64,000 nt of DNA, taken from assembly GCA_019009955.1 (NCBI GenBank), contig CM032233.1, forward strand, positions 120,808,501 through 120,872,500, given 5' to 3'. The notes beneath the pieces are model-generated. The model saw only the letters and a list, made by a program, of their open reading frames with translations, searched no databases and had not been told where the DNA came from. This DNA is from Riptortus pedestris (lineage: Eukaryota; Arthropoda; Insecta; Hemiptera; Alydidae). Positions 23,521 to 34,024 of the stretch are shown piece by piece. Position 1 is the first letter of the stretch. The number at the start of each line of letters is the position of its first letter. Both the position numbers and the translations under genes were made by a program.

Positions 23521-24020
23521 CTACGGGCAGATTGTCCATGGATAGTTTAAACAGTACCTCGTTGATTGCATAATTCAATTTCATTTGCACCCATTTTAAT
23601 GCCTAGTATTATACAGGAAAGCGGGGAAGGGCATAGTTTAACGGTAGCATCCTCCACCTGTAACTGTATAAATAAAACTACAAAATATCTGTCATAAAAA
23701 TGGGTCAAAAAATATTTTGGGATCAAGTACATTGTCATTGGATAGTAAATTGACTTGTTAATAAATTAAAAAATGTATGTTATATATTTAGCGGTATTAA
23801 GATTGTTAACGAAATTAATAAAATTAATTATATTTTAATTAATTATATTATATTATATTATTATATTAATTATATAAGTAAAAATGTTATTCAATAATAT
23901 GTGAAGACATTCATTGACATACTATTAGAAAATTGTTTATAAAAAACTAAACAATATGACATATCCTATTATGAATGTTATCAATTAATGGAAATAAACA
24001 TATTACATTTCATAATTTGA
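23521..24020. other. No gene seen
   Basis: AT-rich sequence including a TATTA/ATTAA-rich run at 23815-23880. A 63-codon minus ORF (23547-23738) has no recognisable features. Confidence 0.45.
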
Positions 24021-24407
24021 GGATGAGATCACCAAATTGACTTTGCGATGAGATCACTAAATTGGAAATCTACGATGAGATCACCAAATTGACTTTGCGA
24101 TGAGATCACTAAATTGGAAATCTACGATGAGATCACCAAATTGACTTTGCGATGAAATCACTAAATTGGATATCTGCGATGAGATCACTAAATTGAATTT
24201 GCGATAAGATCACTTAATTGGTTTTGCGATGAGATCACTAAATTGGATATCTGCGATGAGATCACTAAATTGAATTTGCGATAAGATCACTTAATTGGTT
24301 TTGCGATGAGATCACTAAATTGGATATCTGCGATGAGATCACCAAATTGACTTTGCAATGAGATCACCAAATTGACTTTGCGATGAGATCACTAAATTTG
24401 ATATCTC
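24021..24407. repeat. 25/27-bp minisatellite, 15 units
   Basis: Fifteen contiguous units start with CGATGAGATCACYAAATTG or a close variant. Two length classes exist: 25 bp (ending ACTTTG, AATTTG or GGTTTTG) and 27 bp (ending GGAAATCTA or GGATATCTG). Early units alternate 25-27-25-27. From 24150 a 77-bp block of 27+25+25 repeats twice (24150-24226, 24227-24303), showing higher-order amplification. It ends with a partial CGATGAATGTG. No ORF spans it. Confidence 0.95.
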
Positions 24408-26045
24408 CGATGAATGTGATTCATTTATTCGAGGCCACCAGGCGCCAACTCAGCAACGAGAGATAATTGTAGAGCAACATGCGTTATGTAAGAGATAGCA
24501 TTCAATGTTATCGAATTTCATCTAACAATACAAGATTTTATCATATTTCCTTCCACGATACATCTCATGTTGCGTTCTTGGGCTGTTCACAAACATTTTA
24601 TTCAAGTCAATTTCAATGACTACTAAAAGTATATAAGTATTATCGATGGTATTTATTTATAAAACTACCTGCTGCAGCAGAGAAAATCTAAATATTCTTA
24701 AATTCAGGCCGATTTCCATTTTAACTTTTGAGAAATCAAGATTTTTTAATAGATTAATGTTAATCACAGCCGTATCCTTCACGGCTATTGGGAGAACAAG
24801 TATGTTGAAAACAACTACAAATAACTTTGTGAATATCTCAATGATTTCTAAATGTTTATTATTTGTCAAGAAATACTTGTGGATACCTTAAATGTTATTC
24901 CAAATATTCTAGTCCCTAAAATTAATAATATATTTATGATAAATATCTAGGGCCTTCACGGAAGATCATCAAACCCTTTTTTTTCTTATATAAATCGACC
25001 TATGCACAATAATATTCCAAGTTTTAATATATACTAAGAAATTATGCAATTATAAAAACGTTAGACTTTTGATGCAGACTACAAAAAAAAGGAACTAGTT
25101 CTCTCTAATTCCTCTTTTTATCTTATCATCAATACCAATAACAATAGAAAATCGTAGCTTTCATTTATATATGTTTTTTGAATAAAATAATTGATCTAAT
25201 TTGTATCCTTTTAATCATTATGTGCTCAATTATGTTTAGAATGATTAACTTTACAAATTTGGCGGTAAAAATTAATTCATATAAATTTAGTTACTACAGT
25301 ATACTTTAGTATAGTTAAGCTAAACGATTTTTCATACATTTTGTTCTTTGGCAATTTCACTAAATTTATATACAAAATGTAATTATTAAATGCCTATTGA
25401 AAAAAAAAACACACAGATTCTAGTTAACATTATAAGTAAAAGACAATATTAAAGAGTTATGTTTCACTAAATTAATTAGAGTGTGTTACGAAAACTGAGT
25501 TTCAAAAGATAAAATTTCATCAGTGTAAGGTATAGACACAAAAATTATTCCATCTAGCAATACAATTTTCATGAAGGCCGTTCCCGTTCTGGCGTACAGG
25601 GAATAGCCGCAGCATTCCTCAATCTTTGTTGTCGAAATTTAATAACACAGGAAAGATCAAGAGTTATTCTAAATTCAATGAAATAACTGAGAGTCCAACA
25701 AACACATTATATTTGTAGACAATGGTCTCAGAATGTTTTGAATATCATTATTGTCCCCGCGGGTATAGAGCCATTATTTTTTTCCTCCCATTCAGTGGGT
25801 TTTCACATACTGAAAGATGATATTACTACTGTCTTGCCTTTGTTTGTTGCGTTTACTTATTTCTATACTGTATTTTAATGTTTAATAATTTCAAAGAATA
25901 GGCAGTAATTGTATGATATTTTAATATGTAATGACTGCTACGGAAAGTAGCGAATAATTGCTTGCAAAATGATTATGAACCTTTGACTACAAATATAACG
26001 CGTTGAATTGTTGTACTACATACACTTTTGTCATAGAATATAAAA
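24408..26045. other. No gene seen
   Basis: AT-rich sequence without recognised repeats. The overlapping 81- and 70-codon ORFs on opposite strands (24646-24891) look like chance. Confidence 0.45.
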
Positions 26046-26357
26046 TTGAGTGAAGTCAGATTGAAGGGAAGTCCAGTCCTGGAGACGTCACCTGAGAGTT
26101 TAACTAGGGGAGATGTCAACGGGGATTCTACTCTGATAGATCCCTCTTACCAACTTCCAAAACCAACTCGTCTCTCTCACTCACTCTCTCCTAAGTCAAA
26201 CTCGAACACCAAACTTGGCGAGCGAGACGTCAAAATTAAAGTGACGGGACGTCAACGCGATGATAACTCTTATCAGAGAGGTCTCTCGCAGAGCCGAGCT
26301 ATGACACACATTAATCTGACGGATTTTTATTTTAACACTCTCACACAAGTCATTTGA
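26046..26357 (+). CDS. Unassigned 103-codon ORF
   Basis: An open frame on the plus strand, GC-richer than its surroundings, coding a polar, Ser/Thr/Arg-rich protein without a signal peptide, membrane segment or motif I know. The start used is TTG (26046); there is no upstream ATG in frame, so it could equally be an exon or chance. The DNA contains repeated ACGTC and ATGTC words (about 26079, 26113, 26226, 26248) that suggest regulatory or promoter DNA rather than coding sequence. I cannot decide between these. Confidence 0.25.
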   Translation: MSEVRLKGSPVLETSPESLTRGDVNGDSTLIDPSYQLPKPTRLSHSLSPKSNSNTKLGERDVKIKVTGRQRDDNSYQRGLSQSRAMTHINLTDFYFNTLTQVI

Positions 26358-26589
26358 TGGTGGATAATTGGCTGGGTTCTTTTAGAAAACTGACACGTGG
26401 GTAAGATAATACACGCATACTACAGAGAAAACAAAAATGGAATGTATATAAGACTTATGAAGAATTGTTTCTAGTACACGATTGTAAATAGTCTATTACA
26501 AATCGTTCTAAGTGGCTAAGATATTTAAAAAAAAATTAATTATTTTTTTTAAAATAATAAATAAAAAAATAAAATAAAATAAGGGTTTA

Positions 26590-26658
26590 GTACTCACTAA
26601 AAGCGTCAGCTGAGGATAATAGGAGGAGAGGGATGATGATGAGGTGATGAGGAGACAT
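26590..26658 (-). CDS. Candidate first coding exon: signal peptide before a phase-1 intron
   Basis: On the minus strand an ATG at 26658 opens MSPHHLIIIPLLLLSSADAF. This is a textbook signal peptide: a short polar N-end, a hydrophobic core LIIIPLLLL and a small-residue cleavage site (ADA). Immediately after the F codon, TTTTA is followed by GTGAGTA, a strong 5' splice site intron side (the exon side is weak), which would give a phase-1 intron, the usual phase after secretory leader exons. Without splicing the frame stops four codons later. No downstream exon is identified. The exon may be chance or part of a secreted-protein gene running toward lower coordinates. Confidence 0.35.
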
Positions 26659-26785
26659 GAGAGCGTGTAGTGGAGACGGGCTGGCGATATGAGAGACGAG
26701 AGCCTAGTGCAGACAGGGCTGAAGGCAGAGAGCGACTAGCTAGCGAGGGCCCCCTACTCGCGCATGCCCCACCCCCACCCCTTCT
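26659..26785 (-). promoter_or_regulatory. Possible 5' UTR and GC-rich promoter of the signal-peptide exon
   Basis: This is the most GC-rich patch of the window. Read on the minus strand it contains a CACCC/GC-box-like GGGGTGGGGGTGGGGC, GCATGCGCGAG (resembles half of an NRF1-type site) and a three-codon upstream ORF (ATG-CGC-GAG-TAG). There is no TATA box at a suitable distance. Its upstream side passes straight into satellite array C. The functional reading is inference. Confidence 0.3.
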
Positions 26786-27003
26786 ATATTAGCAAAATAT
26801 TAGTACTATATACCTCGCCTCTCTACCCATCCCATCTCCCATACAGTCACTCCCTTACAAATATTACTATATCAGCCTATAGCCGCATATATTTATACTG
26901 CAACACAATTGGGCGAAATGTAACTACAGACTACTAAATTCAACTACATTGGTTTGTTACTAATTACATTTGTAGTTAATACTTAACAGCGGGCAGCTAC
27001 ATT
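26786..27003 (+). repeat. Array C, first segment (satellite-like, ~220-243-bp units)
   Basis: Typical unit words: ACCTCGCCTCTCTACCCATC, CACTCCCTTACAAATATTAC, TTGGGCGAAATGTAACTAC and GGGCAGCTACATTTT. The segment stops at CTACATTT where a family A copy is inserted. No coding function is visible. Confidence 0.85.
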
Positions 27004-27161
27004 TTAGCAGATTTCCCTTAAGGGAAATCAGCTATTGAGGTCGCACTCATGACGTGATTTTCGAAAACTTTCTTCAAATGTCCATCGATCCTACCCAGGA
27101 GATGACGAAAATGAGATCCCTTCAAAACTTTAGTATATGTGTGTGTGTGTGTGTGTGTGTG

Positions 27162-27200
<39 letters not shown>

Positions 27201-27638
27201 TGGTCTGTTAACACTCTAGCGGTCGCGATTTTTATTTAATCGCCACCAAACTCGGTATTTACTCATTTTATGTAAAAAGAAAGACCAAGTACGTTAACGG
27301 CTGAAATCCAACCAGTGGGAGGGGGTGAGGAATTTCGAAAATTCGAAACATCTTCGTTATTATACGTCGGATCCAAACATTGTATAGAACCAATCTTATT
27401 GCAAATTGAATTTACTATAAATATTGTTATACACATTTATTCTTTATCTTGAATATTAACCGAGTTATTTCCATTTTTATTTAGTGTAACGGTCGAGGTA
27501 TGGTAGCCTCTATTCGTTTCCGCCGTAAGCTCGTTCGACCGTTTCCGTAACTGTTCGGCACTCGTATGGAGATTTCTTTATTCTCTAAAACTTTACGTGG
27601 GAAATATCCTTTGTTTACGCAGCCCCTGCATGACGGAC
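27004..27638 (-). mobile_element. Family A copy inserted in array C (site 1)
   Basis: The left junction CTACATTT|TAGCAGATTTCCC and right junction GACGGAC|TTTTTTGTAATTAG fall in the T5 tract of the array word CTACATTTTTGTAATTAG. Because the array supplies uninterrupted copies, both ends of family A are fixed to within a few T residues. The internal tract is (TG)n(TA)n here. Confidence 0.9.
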
Positions 27639-28870
27639 TTTTTTGTAATTAGTAACACTCAGTCCCCTTCAAATATTACTACTATATCACACCCTATATA
27701 CGCGTATATCTCTACGCGCACACACATGCACCAGAGCTTGGCAAAATATAAGTATGACTGTTTATTGCTAAATACAAATAATTCGGTATAGCTGTAATTA
27801 CGAATTACATTTGGAGTCATTGGTTAGCTACTACATTTTTGTAATTAGTAGTTAGTTAGTACTATACACCTTGCCTCTCAACCCATACCATACCCTATGC
27901 ACTCACTCCTTTACAAATATTACTGTATCAGCCTATAGACACATATATCTATACGCATCTGAGCTGGGCAAAAGTAACTATAACTGTTAACTCCTAAATA
28001 CAACTACTTCGGTTTGACTTTAGCTACTAATTCTATTTGTAGTTAATAATTAACAACGGCAACTACATTTTTGTAATTATTAGTTAGTACTATATACCTC
28101 GCCTATCTCCCCATCTCATCTCTCATACACTCCATCCCTTACAAATATTACTATATCAGCCCATAGGCACATATGTCTATACGCACCGTAATTGGGCAAA
28201 ATGTAATTATAACTACTAACTACTAAATAGAACTACATTGGTTTGTTACTAATTCCATTTGTAGTTAATAGTTAACAGCGGGCAACTACATTTTTGTTAT
28301 ATGTAGTCAGTTAGTACTACATATCTTACCTTCTATCCATCCCATACCCCATACGCTCACTCCCTTTCAAATATTACTATATCACCCTATATACACACAT
28401 TTCTATGCGCACAAACAAATGCACCAGAGTTGGGCAAAATGTATCTACAACTACTAACACCTTAGTACAACTACTTCGGTTTGACTGTAGTTTCTAATTA
28501 CATTATAAGTTAATAGTTAACAGCAGGCACCTACATTTTTGTAATTAGTAGTTAGTAAGTACTATATACATTGCATCTCTCTACCAATCACATCTCTCAT
28601 ACACTCATATGAACAAGATTTGGGCAAAATGCAACTATAACTACTAACAGCTAAGTATAACTACTTCGGCTTGACTGTAGTAACTAATTACATTTGTAGT
28701 TAATACTTATCAACGGGCAACTGCATTTTTTAATTAGTAACACTCTTTCCCCATCAAATATTACTATATCACCCTATATACACATATATATCACACCGCA
28801 CACACACATGCACCAGAGCTTGGGAAAATATAACTATAACTTCTAATTGCTAAATACAAATACTACATTT
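27639..28870 (+). repeat. Array C, second segment
   Basis: Five to six units. The marker AAATATTACT recurs at 27671, 27914, 28143, 28369 and 28757, giving spacings near 226-243 bp, with one unit lacking the marker in between. Units vary in length and sequence, so the array is old or evolving without strong homogenisation. Confidence 0.85.
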
Positions 28871-28993
28871 TAGCAGATTTCCCTTAAGGGAAATCAGCTA
28901 TTGAGGTTGTACTCATGACGGAATTTTCGAAATTTTTCTTCAAATGTCCATCGATCCTGCCTACTAGATGACGAAAATGAGGTCCGTTCAAAA

Positions 28994-29051
<58 letters not shown>

Positions 29052-29827
29052 CTGTTACCGCTCTAGCGGTCGCAATTTTTGTTTAATCGTTACGAAACTC
29101 GATATTTAACCGTTTTATGTAAAAAGACAGATCAAGTTCGTTAATGGCTGAAATCGGACCAGAGGGAGGGGGGGTTTAAAGGAAGGGATTTTCGAAAATT
29201 CCAAATATCTCCGTTATTATGCATCGGATCGAAAATTTGTATATAACCAATCTTATTGCAAATTAAATGTACTATAAATATTGTTATATACGTTTATTGT
29301 CTATCTTGAATATTAACCGAGATATTTGCATTTTTCAGTTTTCAGCAAACCGCCACTTCTACTCATGTTACGTAAACAATACTCTGCTACATAATAAATC
29401 ACATTATTGGAAGTTTAAATACCAAAAATTGTATTCAAGAGACCTTTATTATACGAGATACATGCAAATATGCCCTGGTGACCCGCCCCCATCTTAAAGT
29501 TTTGGACTACTAAAATTTTATTGATTGGAATAACAATTATTCTGACTCATTGTTAATTACAGTACTAGATATAGTAAATAGTTCTCAATAAAATAATGTG
29601 TTATATTCTGATATATTTCAGTAATTGTTTTTCTTTCCGGTGTGAGCGTTTGTTTACATTTCTAACCTAACGCTTCCTGTCGGCAGGTTATTGAAATTGG
29701 ATGAAACATTTCTTATTTCCGTTTGTATTTATTCACGGTGTTGTTGTGTTAGCAGTATGTATATTTATCTATTACTAAACTTCCCAAGGGAAATCTGCTT
29801 AGTTTACGCAGCCCCTGCGTGACGGAC
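28871..29827 (-). mobile_element. Family A, 957-bp long form, inserted in array C (site 2)
   Basis: It inserts at the same T tract as site 1 but in another unit: CTACATTT|TAGCAG...GACGGAC|TTTAATATTTGTAATTAG. It is the long form, with AAAGTTTTGGACTACTAAAA and TTGTTTACATTTCTAACC in its 5' part. It is nearly collinear with 53841-54796. (TA)n lies at 28996-29047. The 76-codon ORF inside is not conserved. Confidence 0.9.
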
Positions 29828-30381
29828 TTTAATATTTGTAATTAGTAGTTAGTTAGTACTATATACCTTTCCTCTCAACCCATACCATACCCTATGCACT
29901 CACTCCTTTACAAATATTTCTGTATCAGCCTATAGACACATATATCTATACGAACCAGATTTGGGCCAAATGTAACTTTAACTACTAACTGCTAAATACA
30001 ACTACTTAAGTATGGCTGTAACTACTAATTACATTTGTAGTTAATAATTAACAACGCCAACTACATTTTTGTAATAAGTAGTTCGTTAGTACTATATACC
30101 TCGCCTCTCTACCCATCCCATTTCCCATACACTCACTCCCTTACAAATATTACTATATCAGCCCATAGGCACATATATCTATACGCACCGTAATTGGGCC
30201 AAATGTGACTATAACTACTAACTACTAAATAAAACTACATTGGTTTGGTGCTAATTACATTTGTAGCTTATTGTTAACAACCGGCAACTACATTTTTGTA
30301 ATAAGTAGTTACTTAGTACTACATACCTTGCCATCTCATACCCCAAACGCTCTCTCCCTTTCAAATATTACTATATCACCC

Positions 30382-30474
<93 letters not shown>
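29828..30474 (+). repeat. Array C, third segment, ending in (CA)n(TA)n
   Basis: Units marked at 29912, 30144 and 30363 (spacings 232 and 219 bp). The last unit's CACCCTATACACAC has expanded into (CA)n then (TA)n (30383-30474), into which an LTR element inserted. Confidence 0.85.
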
Positions 30475-30479
<5 letters not shown>

Positions 30480-31079
30480 CGTGAAAGGTTGGCAGAGAGA
30501 GAGAGAGCCGCGTGTTTGATCTAATTAGGGCCAATCTAAGTAGGGCCGCCGGCAGAATCTAATTAGGACCTTCCAGGAAGTTCTGGACCTTTCCTTGGCT
30601 AGGCCCTTCTACAGGTATATATAAGGGACTCTCACAGTACCCCACAGTTCAGTTGACTCTCGACGGTCTTCGAGGGAGTTTCAGTTTTATGGTCAGATAT
30701 CTTGATGGTCACATCAGTGCTCCAGTGAGACTTAGTGCAGTGTGGTAAAGTGTTTTTATAAGAAGAAAAGTGTTGTGCCGTGACTGTAAGTAACAGTTTA
30801 GTGCCGTGTTTAAGACAGTGCAGTGCCGCGAAGTAAAGGACAGTGCAGTGCCGTCTTTATGTGAATTTCAGTGACCGGGAGTGAATTATTGGACTGTGAA
30901 CTCTGAAGAACAGTGACACTATCAATGTAATACTGTGAGTAGTAATAGTTAACCAAGAGTATTGTGTATTGTGAAATAAATTTTGCAGTGATAAACTGTG
31001 AAACATGTGTGTGTTTAATTTTGCAATCCAAAAGAACTCTTATTAACAACGTTTATTACTGGATTTGTAATAAAAACGT

Positions 31080-31083
<4 letters not shown>
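30475..31083 (+). mobile_element. Solo LTR of a Ty3/gypsy-like retrotransposon, copy 1 (609 bp)
   Basis: It starts TGTTGCG and ends ACGTAACA, flanked by ATAT on both sides (uninformative, since it sits in (TA)n). It has an LTR promoter: TATATATAAG at 30616-30625 and a TCAGTT initiator at 30649, plus an AATAAA (30975). No internal region follows, so this is a solo LTR left by recombination. The superfamily call rests on end sequence and the TATA/initiator layout. Confidence 0.85.
30616..30655 (+). promoter_or_regulatory. LTR core promoter (TATA and initiator)
   Basis: The TATA element TATATATAAG is followed about 30 bp later by TTCAGTTGAC, matching the arthropod initiator TCAGTT. This supports an arthropod host and the plus orientation of the LTR. 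Confidence 0.7.
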
Positions 31084-31131
<48 letters not shown>

Positions 31132-32183
31132 GCACAAACACATGCACCCGAGTTGGGAAAAATGTAACTATAAATGCTAACTGCTAAATGCAACTACTTA
31201 AGTATGGCTGTACTAATTACATTTGTAGTTAATAGTTGAGAGCGGGCAACTACATTTTTGTAATTAGTAGTTAGTACTATATACCTTGCCTCTCTACCCA
31301 TCCCATCTCCCATACACTCACTCCCTTACAAATATTACTATATCAGCCTATAGACACATATATCTATACGCACCAGAATTGGGCAAAATGTAACTGTAAC
31401 TCCTAAATACAACTACCTTAGTTTGATTGCAGCTACAACTGCTAATTACATTAGTTGTTAATAGTTAACAGCTTGCAACTACATTTTTGTATAAGTAGTT
31501 TGTACAGTATACCTTTCCTCTCAACCCATCCAATACCCCATGCACTCAGTCCCTTACAAATATTATAATACCACCCTATAGACACATATATCTATACGCA
31601 CCAGAATTGGCCAAAATGTAACTGTAACTCCTAAATACAACTACCTTAGTTTGACAGCAGCTACAACTGCTAATTACATTAGTTGTTAATAGTTAACAGC
31701 TTGCAACTACATTTGTGTATGAGTAGTTATACATTAGGTACAATATACCTTTCTCTCTTTCCATCCCATACCCCATGTGCTCACTGCCTTTCAAATATTA
31801 CTACATCAGCTTATACGCGCCAGAATTGGGCAAAGTGTAACTATAACTACTGACTGCTAAATACAACAACTTCGGTATGACTGTAGTTCCTAATTCCATT
31901 TGTAGTTAATAGTTAACAGCTTGCAACTACATTTTTGTATAAGTAGTTATACATTAGGTACAATATACCTTTCCTCTCTTTCCATCCCATTCCCCATGCG
32001 CTCACTACCTTTCAAATATTACTACATCAGCTTATACGCGCCAGAATTGGGCAAAATGTAACTATAACTACTGACTGCAAAATACAACAACTTCGGTATG
32101 ACTGTAGTTACTAATCCCATTTGTAGTTAATAGTTAACAGCGGGCAACTACATTTTTGTTATAAGTAGTAATTAGTACTACAT
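31084..32183 (+). repeat. Array C, fourth segment
   Basis: After (TA)n (31084-31125), units are marked at 31330, 31558, 31792 and 32013 (spacings 228, 234, 221). It ends at TAGTACTACAT (32173-32183), the target duplication of the LINE fragment. Confidence 0.85.
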
Positions 32184-32541
32184 GTACATAAAATTGAAGA
32201 GATACTTAGTATCGATAGCCTCGAAAAACTACACAAGATTTACTTCTTTATCATGTCAGCATGCAATACTCTGGAATCTATAAGTGCTGATGGACCACAC
32301 TCCAGTTAAGTGCTATTTTAAGACGGAAAAGGGTTTATAGAATACTTTTAGTTATCTTTTATCTACTATATTTTACTATTTATACTATATTGCTTTTTTT
32401 GTTTTTCTTTATTGTCATATTATTGTTGATCTCAAGAACTTGGATTTAATTATTTATTTAAAAAGACGGAATTGTTATTAGTTTATTTAATTTGTACATG
32501 ATGTAAATCTTTAACAAATAAATATATATTCTATTCTATTC
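32184..32541 (+). mobile_element. 5'-truncated LINE 3' end with 11-bp target duplication
   Basis: A 358-bp insert in array C, flanked by TAGTACTACAT at 32173-32183 and 32542-32552. It ends with AACAAATAAATATATATTCT and (TATTC)n-type repeats, a simple-repeat tail typical of non-LTR elements. It resembles the LINE end near 13200. No ORF motif remains. Confidence 0.75.
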
Positions 32542-33418
32542 TAGTACTACATATCTTGCCTCTCAACCCATCCAATACCCCATGCGCTCACTACCTTTCA
32601 AATATTACTACATCAGCCTATACGCACATATATGCACCAGAATTGGGCAAAATGTAACTATAACTACTGTCACCTAAGTACATCTACTTCGGTATGACTG
32701 AAGTTTCTAATTACATATGTAGTTAATAATTAACATGGGGCAGCTACATTTTTGTAATTAGTAGTTAGTTAGTTCTATTATAACTTGCCTCTCTACCCAT
32801 ACCATCTCCCATACACTCGCTCCCTTACAAATATTACTATATCAGCCTATAGACACATAATACGACCCTGAGGTGGACAAAATGTAACTATAACTGTAAT
32901 AATTAACATCGGGCAGCTACATTTTTGTAATTAGTAGTTAGTTAGTACTATATAACTTGCCTCTCTACCCATCCCATCTCCCATGCACACGCTCCCTTAC
33001 AAATATTACTATATCAGCCTATAGACACATAATACGACCAAGAGGTGGGCAAAATGTAACTATAACTGTAATAATTAACACTGGGCAGCTACATTTTTGT
33101 AATTAGTAGTTATTTAGTATTATATGCCTACTTCGTGATATTACTGAGCCATCCTTATTGGACTATTGGAATCATTTGGAAAGTGGGGGAGTCGATTTTT
33201 ATGTTTAAAACACCACAAACCAGAATTAGTACTCTTATTTGATACTAATTAATTAAGAACCTAGTTAACCCTCTTTTTAGTTAACTACTTTTTCAGTTAA
33301 CTACCAACTAGTAGTTTGTAGTTGAAAATATTAACTATTTCTCTTAACTACTAGTTGGTAGTTAAGAAAAGTAACGTTGCTCTACGCAACTAGTTAACTT
33401 TTCGTTAGTAGTTAAAAA
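32542..33418 (+). repeat. Array C, last segment and terminal inverted motif
   Basis: Units marked at 32600, 32829 and 33001, the last spacing shortened to 172 bp. It ends in a distinctive stretch (33240-33412) full of short palindromic words: TTAACTACCAACTAGTAG and CTACTAGTTGGTAGTTAAG. This may be the terminus of the element that founded the array. A family A copy follows directly. Confidence 0.75.
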
Positions 33419-33724
33419 GTCCGTCACGCCAGAGCTGTGTATACTAAGCATATTTCCCACTTGAGGCTACATAAATCTACGTACTTGTAACACAACACCA
33501 CCATGAATATTAAGAACAAATACAGATAATAACTATAAATCTTTCAGTCAATTTACTGAGCGTTAACTTGACAGACAAATATACGTATATATAAAAATTT
33601 TGAACGGACCTTATTTTCGTTATGTCCAGTGTAGGATCGGTGGACATTTGAAGAAATTTGTCGAAAATCCCATCTTGAGTACAGCCTCAATGGCTGAGGA
33701 AATCCCCCGAGGGAAATCTGCTGA
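33419..33724 (+). mobile_element. Family A, internally deleted copy
   Basis: It starts GTCCGTCACGCCAGAGCTG and ends CGAGGGAAATCTGCTGAAA. Most of the centre is missing, leaving a short ATATACGTATATAT. Confidence 0.7.
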
Positions 33725-33762
33725 AATTTATGTAAAATACCAACACCACAGCTAGCATAAAT

Positions 33763-33806
33763 AGTCCATCAGGCAGAGGCTGCGTAAATTAAGCAGATTT
33801 CCCACG
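33763..33806 (+). mobile_element. Family A 5' end fragment
   Basis: GTCCATCAGGCAGAGGCTGC, then TAAGCAGATTTCCCACG: about 44 bp of the element start only. Confidence 0.65.
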
Positions 33807-33976
33807 ATCTTCTGATTGAATCATCCATCCTCTACTTCTCCAGTAATGAGAAGACTATGTTAACATGTATAAATGAAATACCGGCTAAATCTTTAAGACC
33901 AAGCACTCAAAAATACATTTAGCTCTATTATTGGTAGACATAAAGAAAACTATATATAACACATTGACAGGAAATC

Positions 33977-33982
<6 letters not shown>

Positions 33983-34024
<42 letters not shown>

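Noticed and set aside
23625..23680. tRNA-like D-arm word TAGTTTAACGGTAGCA
   Set aside because: No matching B box or acceptor stem follows at the right distance, so neither a tRNA nor a SINE can be supported.
24021..24407. CRISPR-like array
   Set aside because: The 25/27-bp units are directly contiguous with no unique spacers, in a eukaryotic repeat-rich setting; it is a minisatellite.
30271..30519. 82-codon plus ORF with HTHTH/IYIYI repeats
   Set aside because: It translates a (CA)n(TA)n microsatellite; similar ORFs at 1513, 9461, 35392, 35462, 42942, 48792, 55410 and 58678 are the same artefact.
30810..31049. 79-codon minus ORF
   Set aside because: It lies inside the solo LTR and has its equivalent at 34769 only because both are the same LTR sequence.
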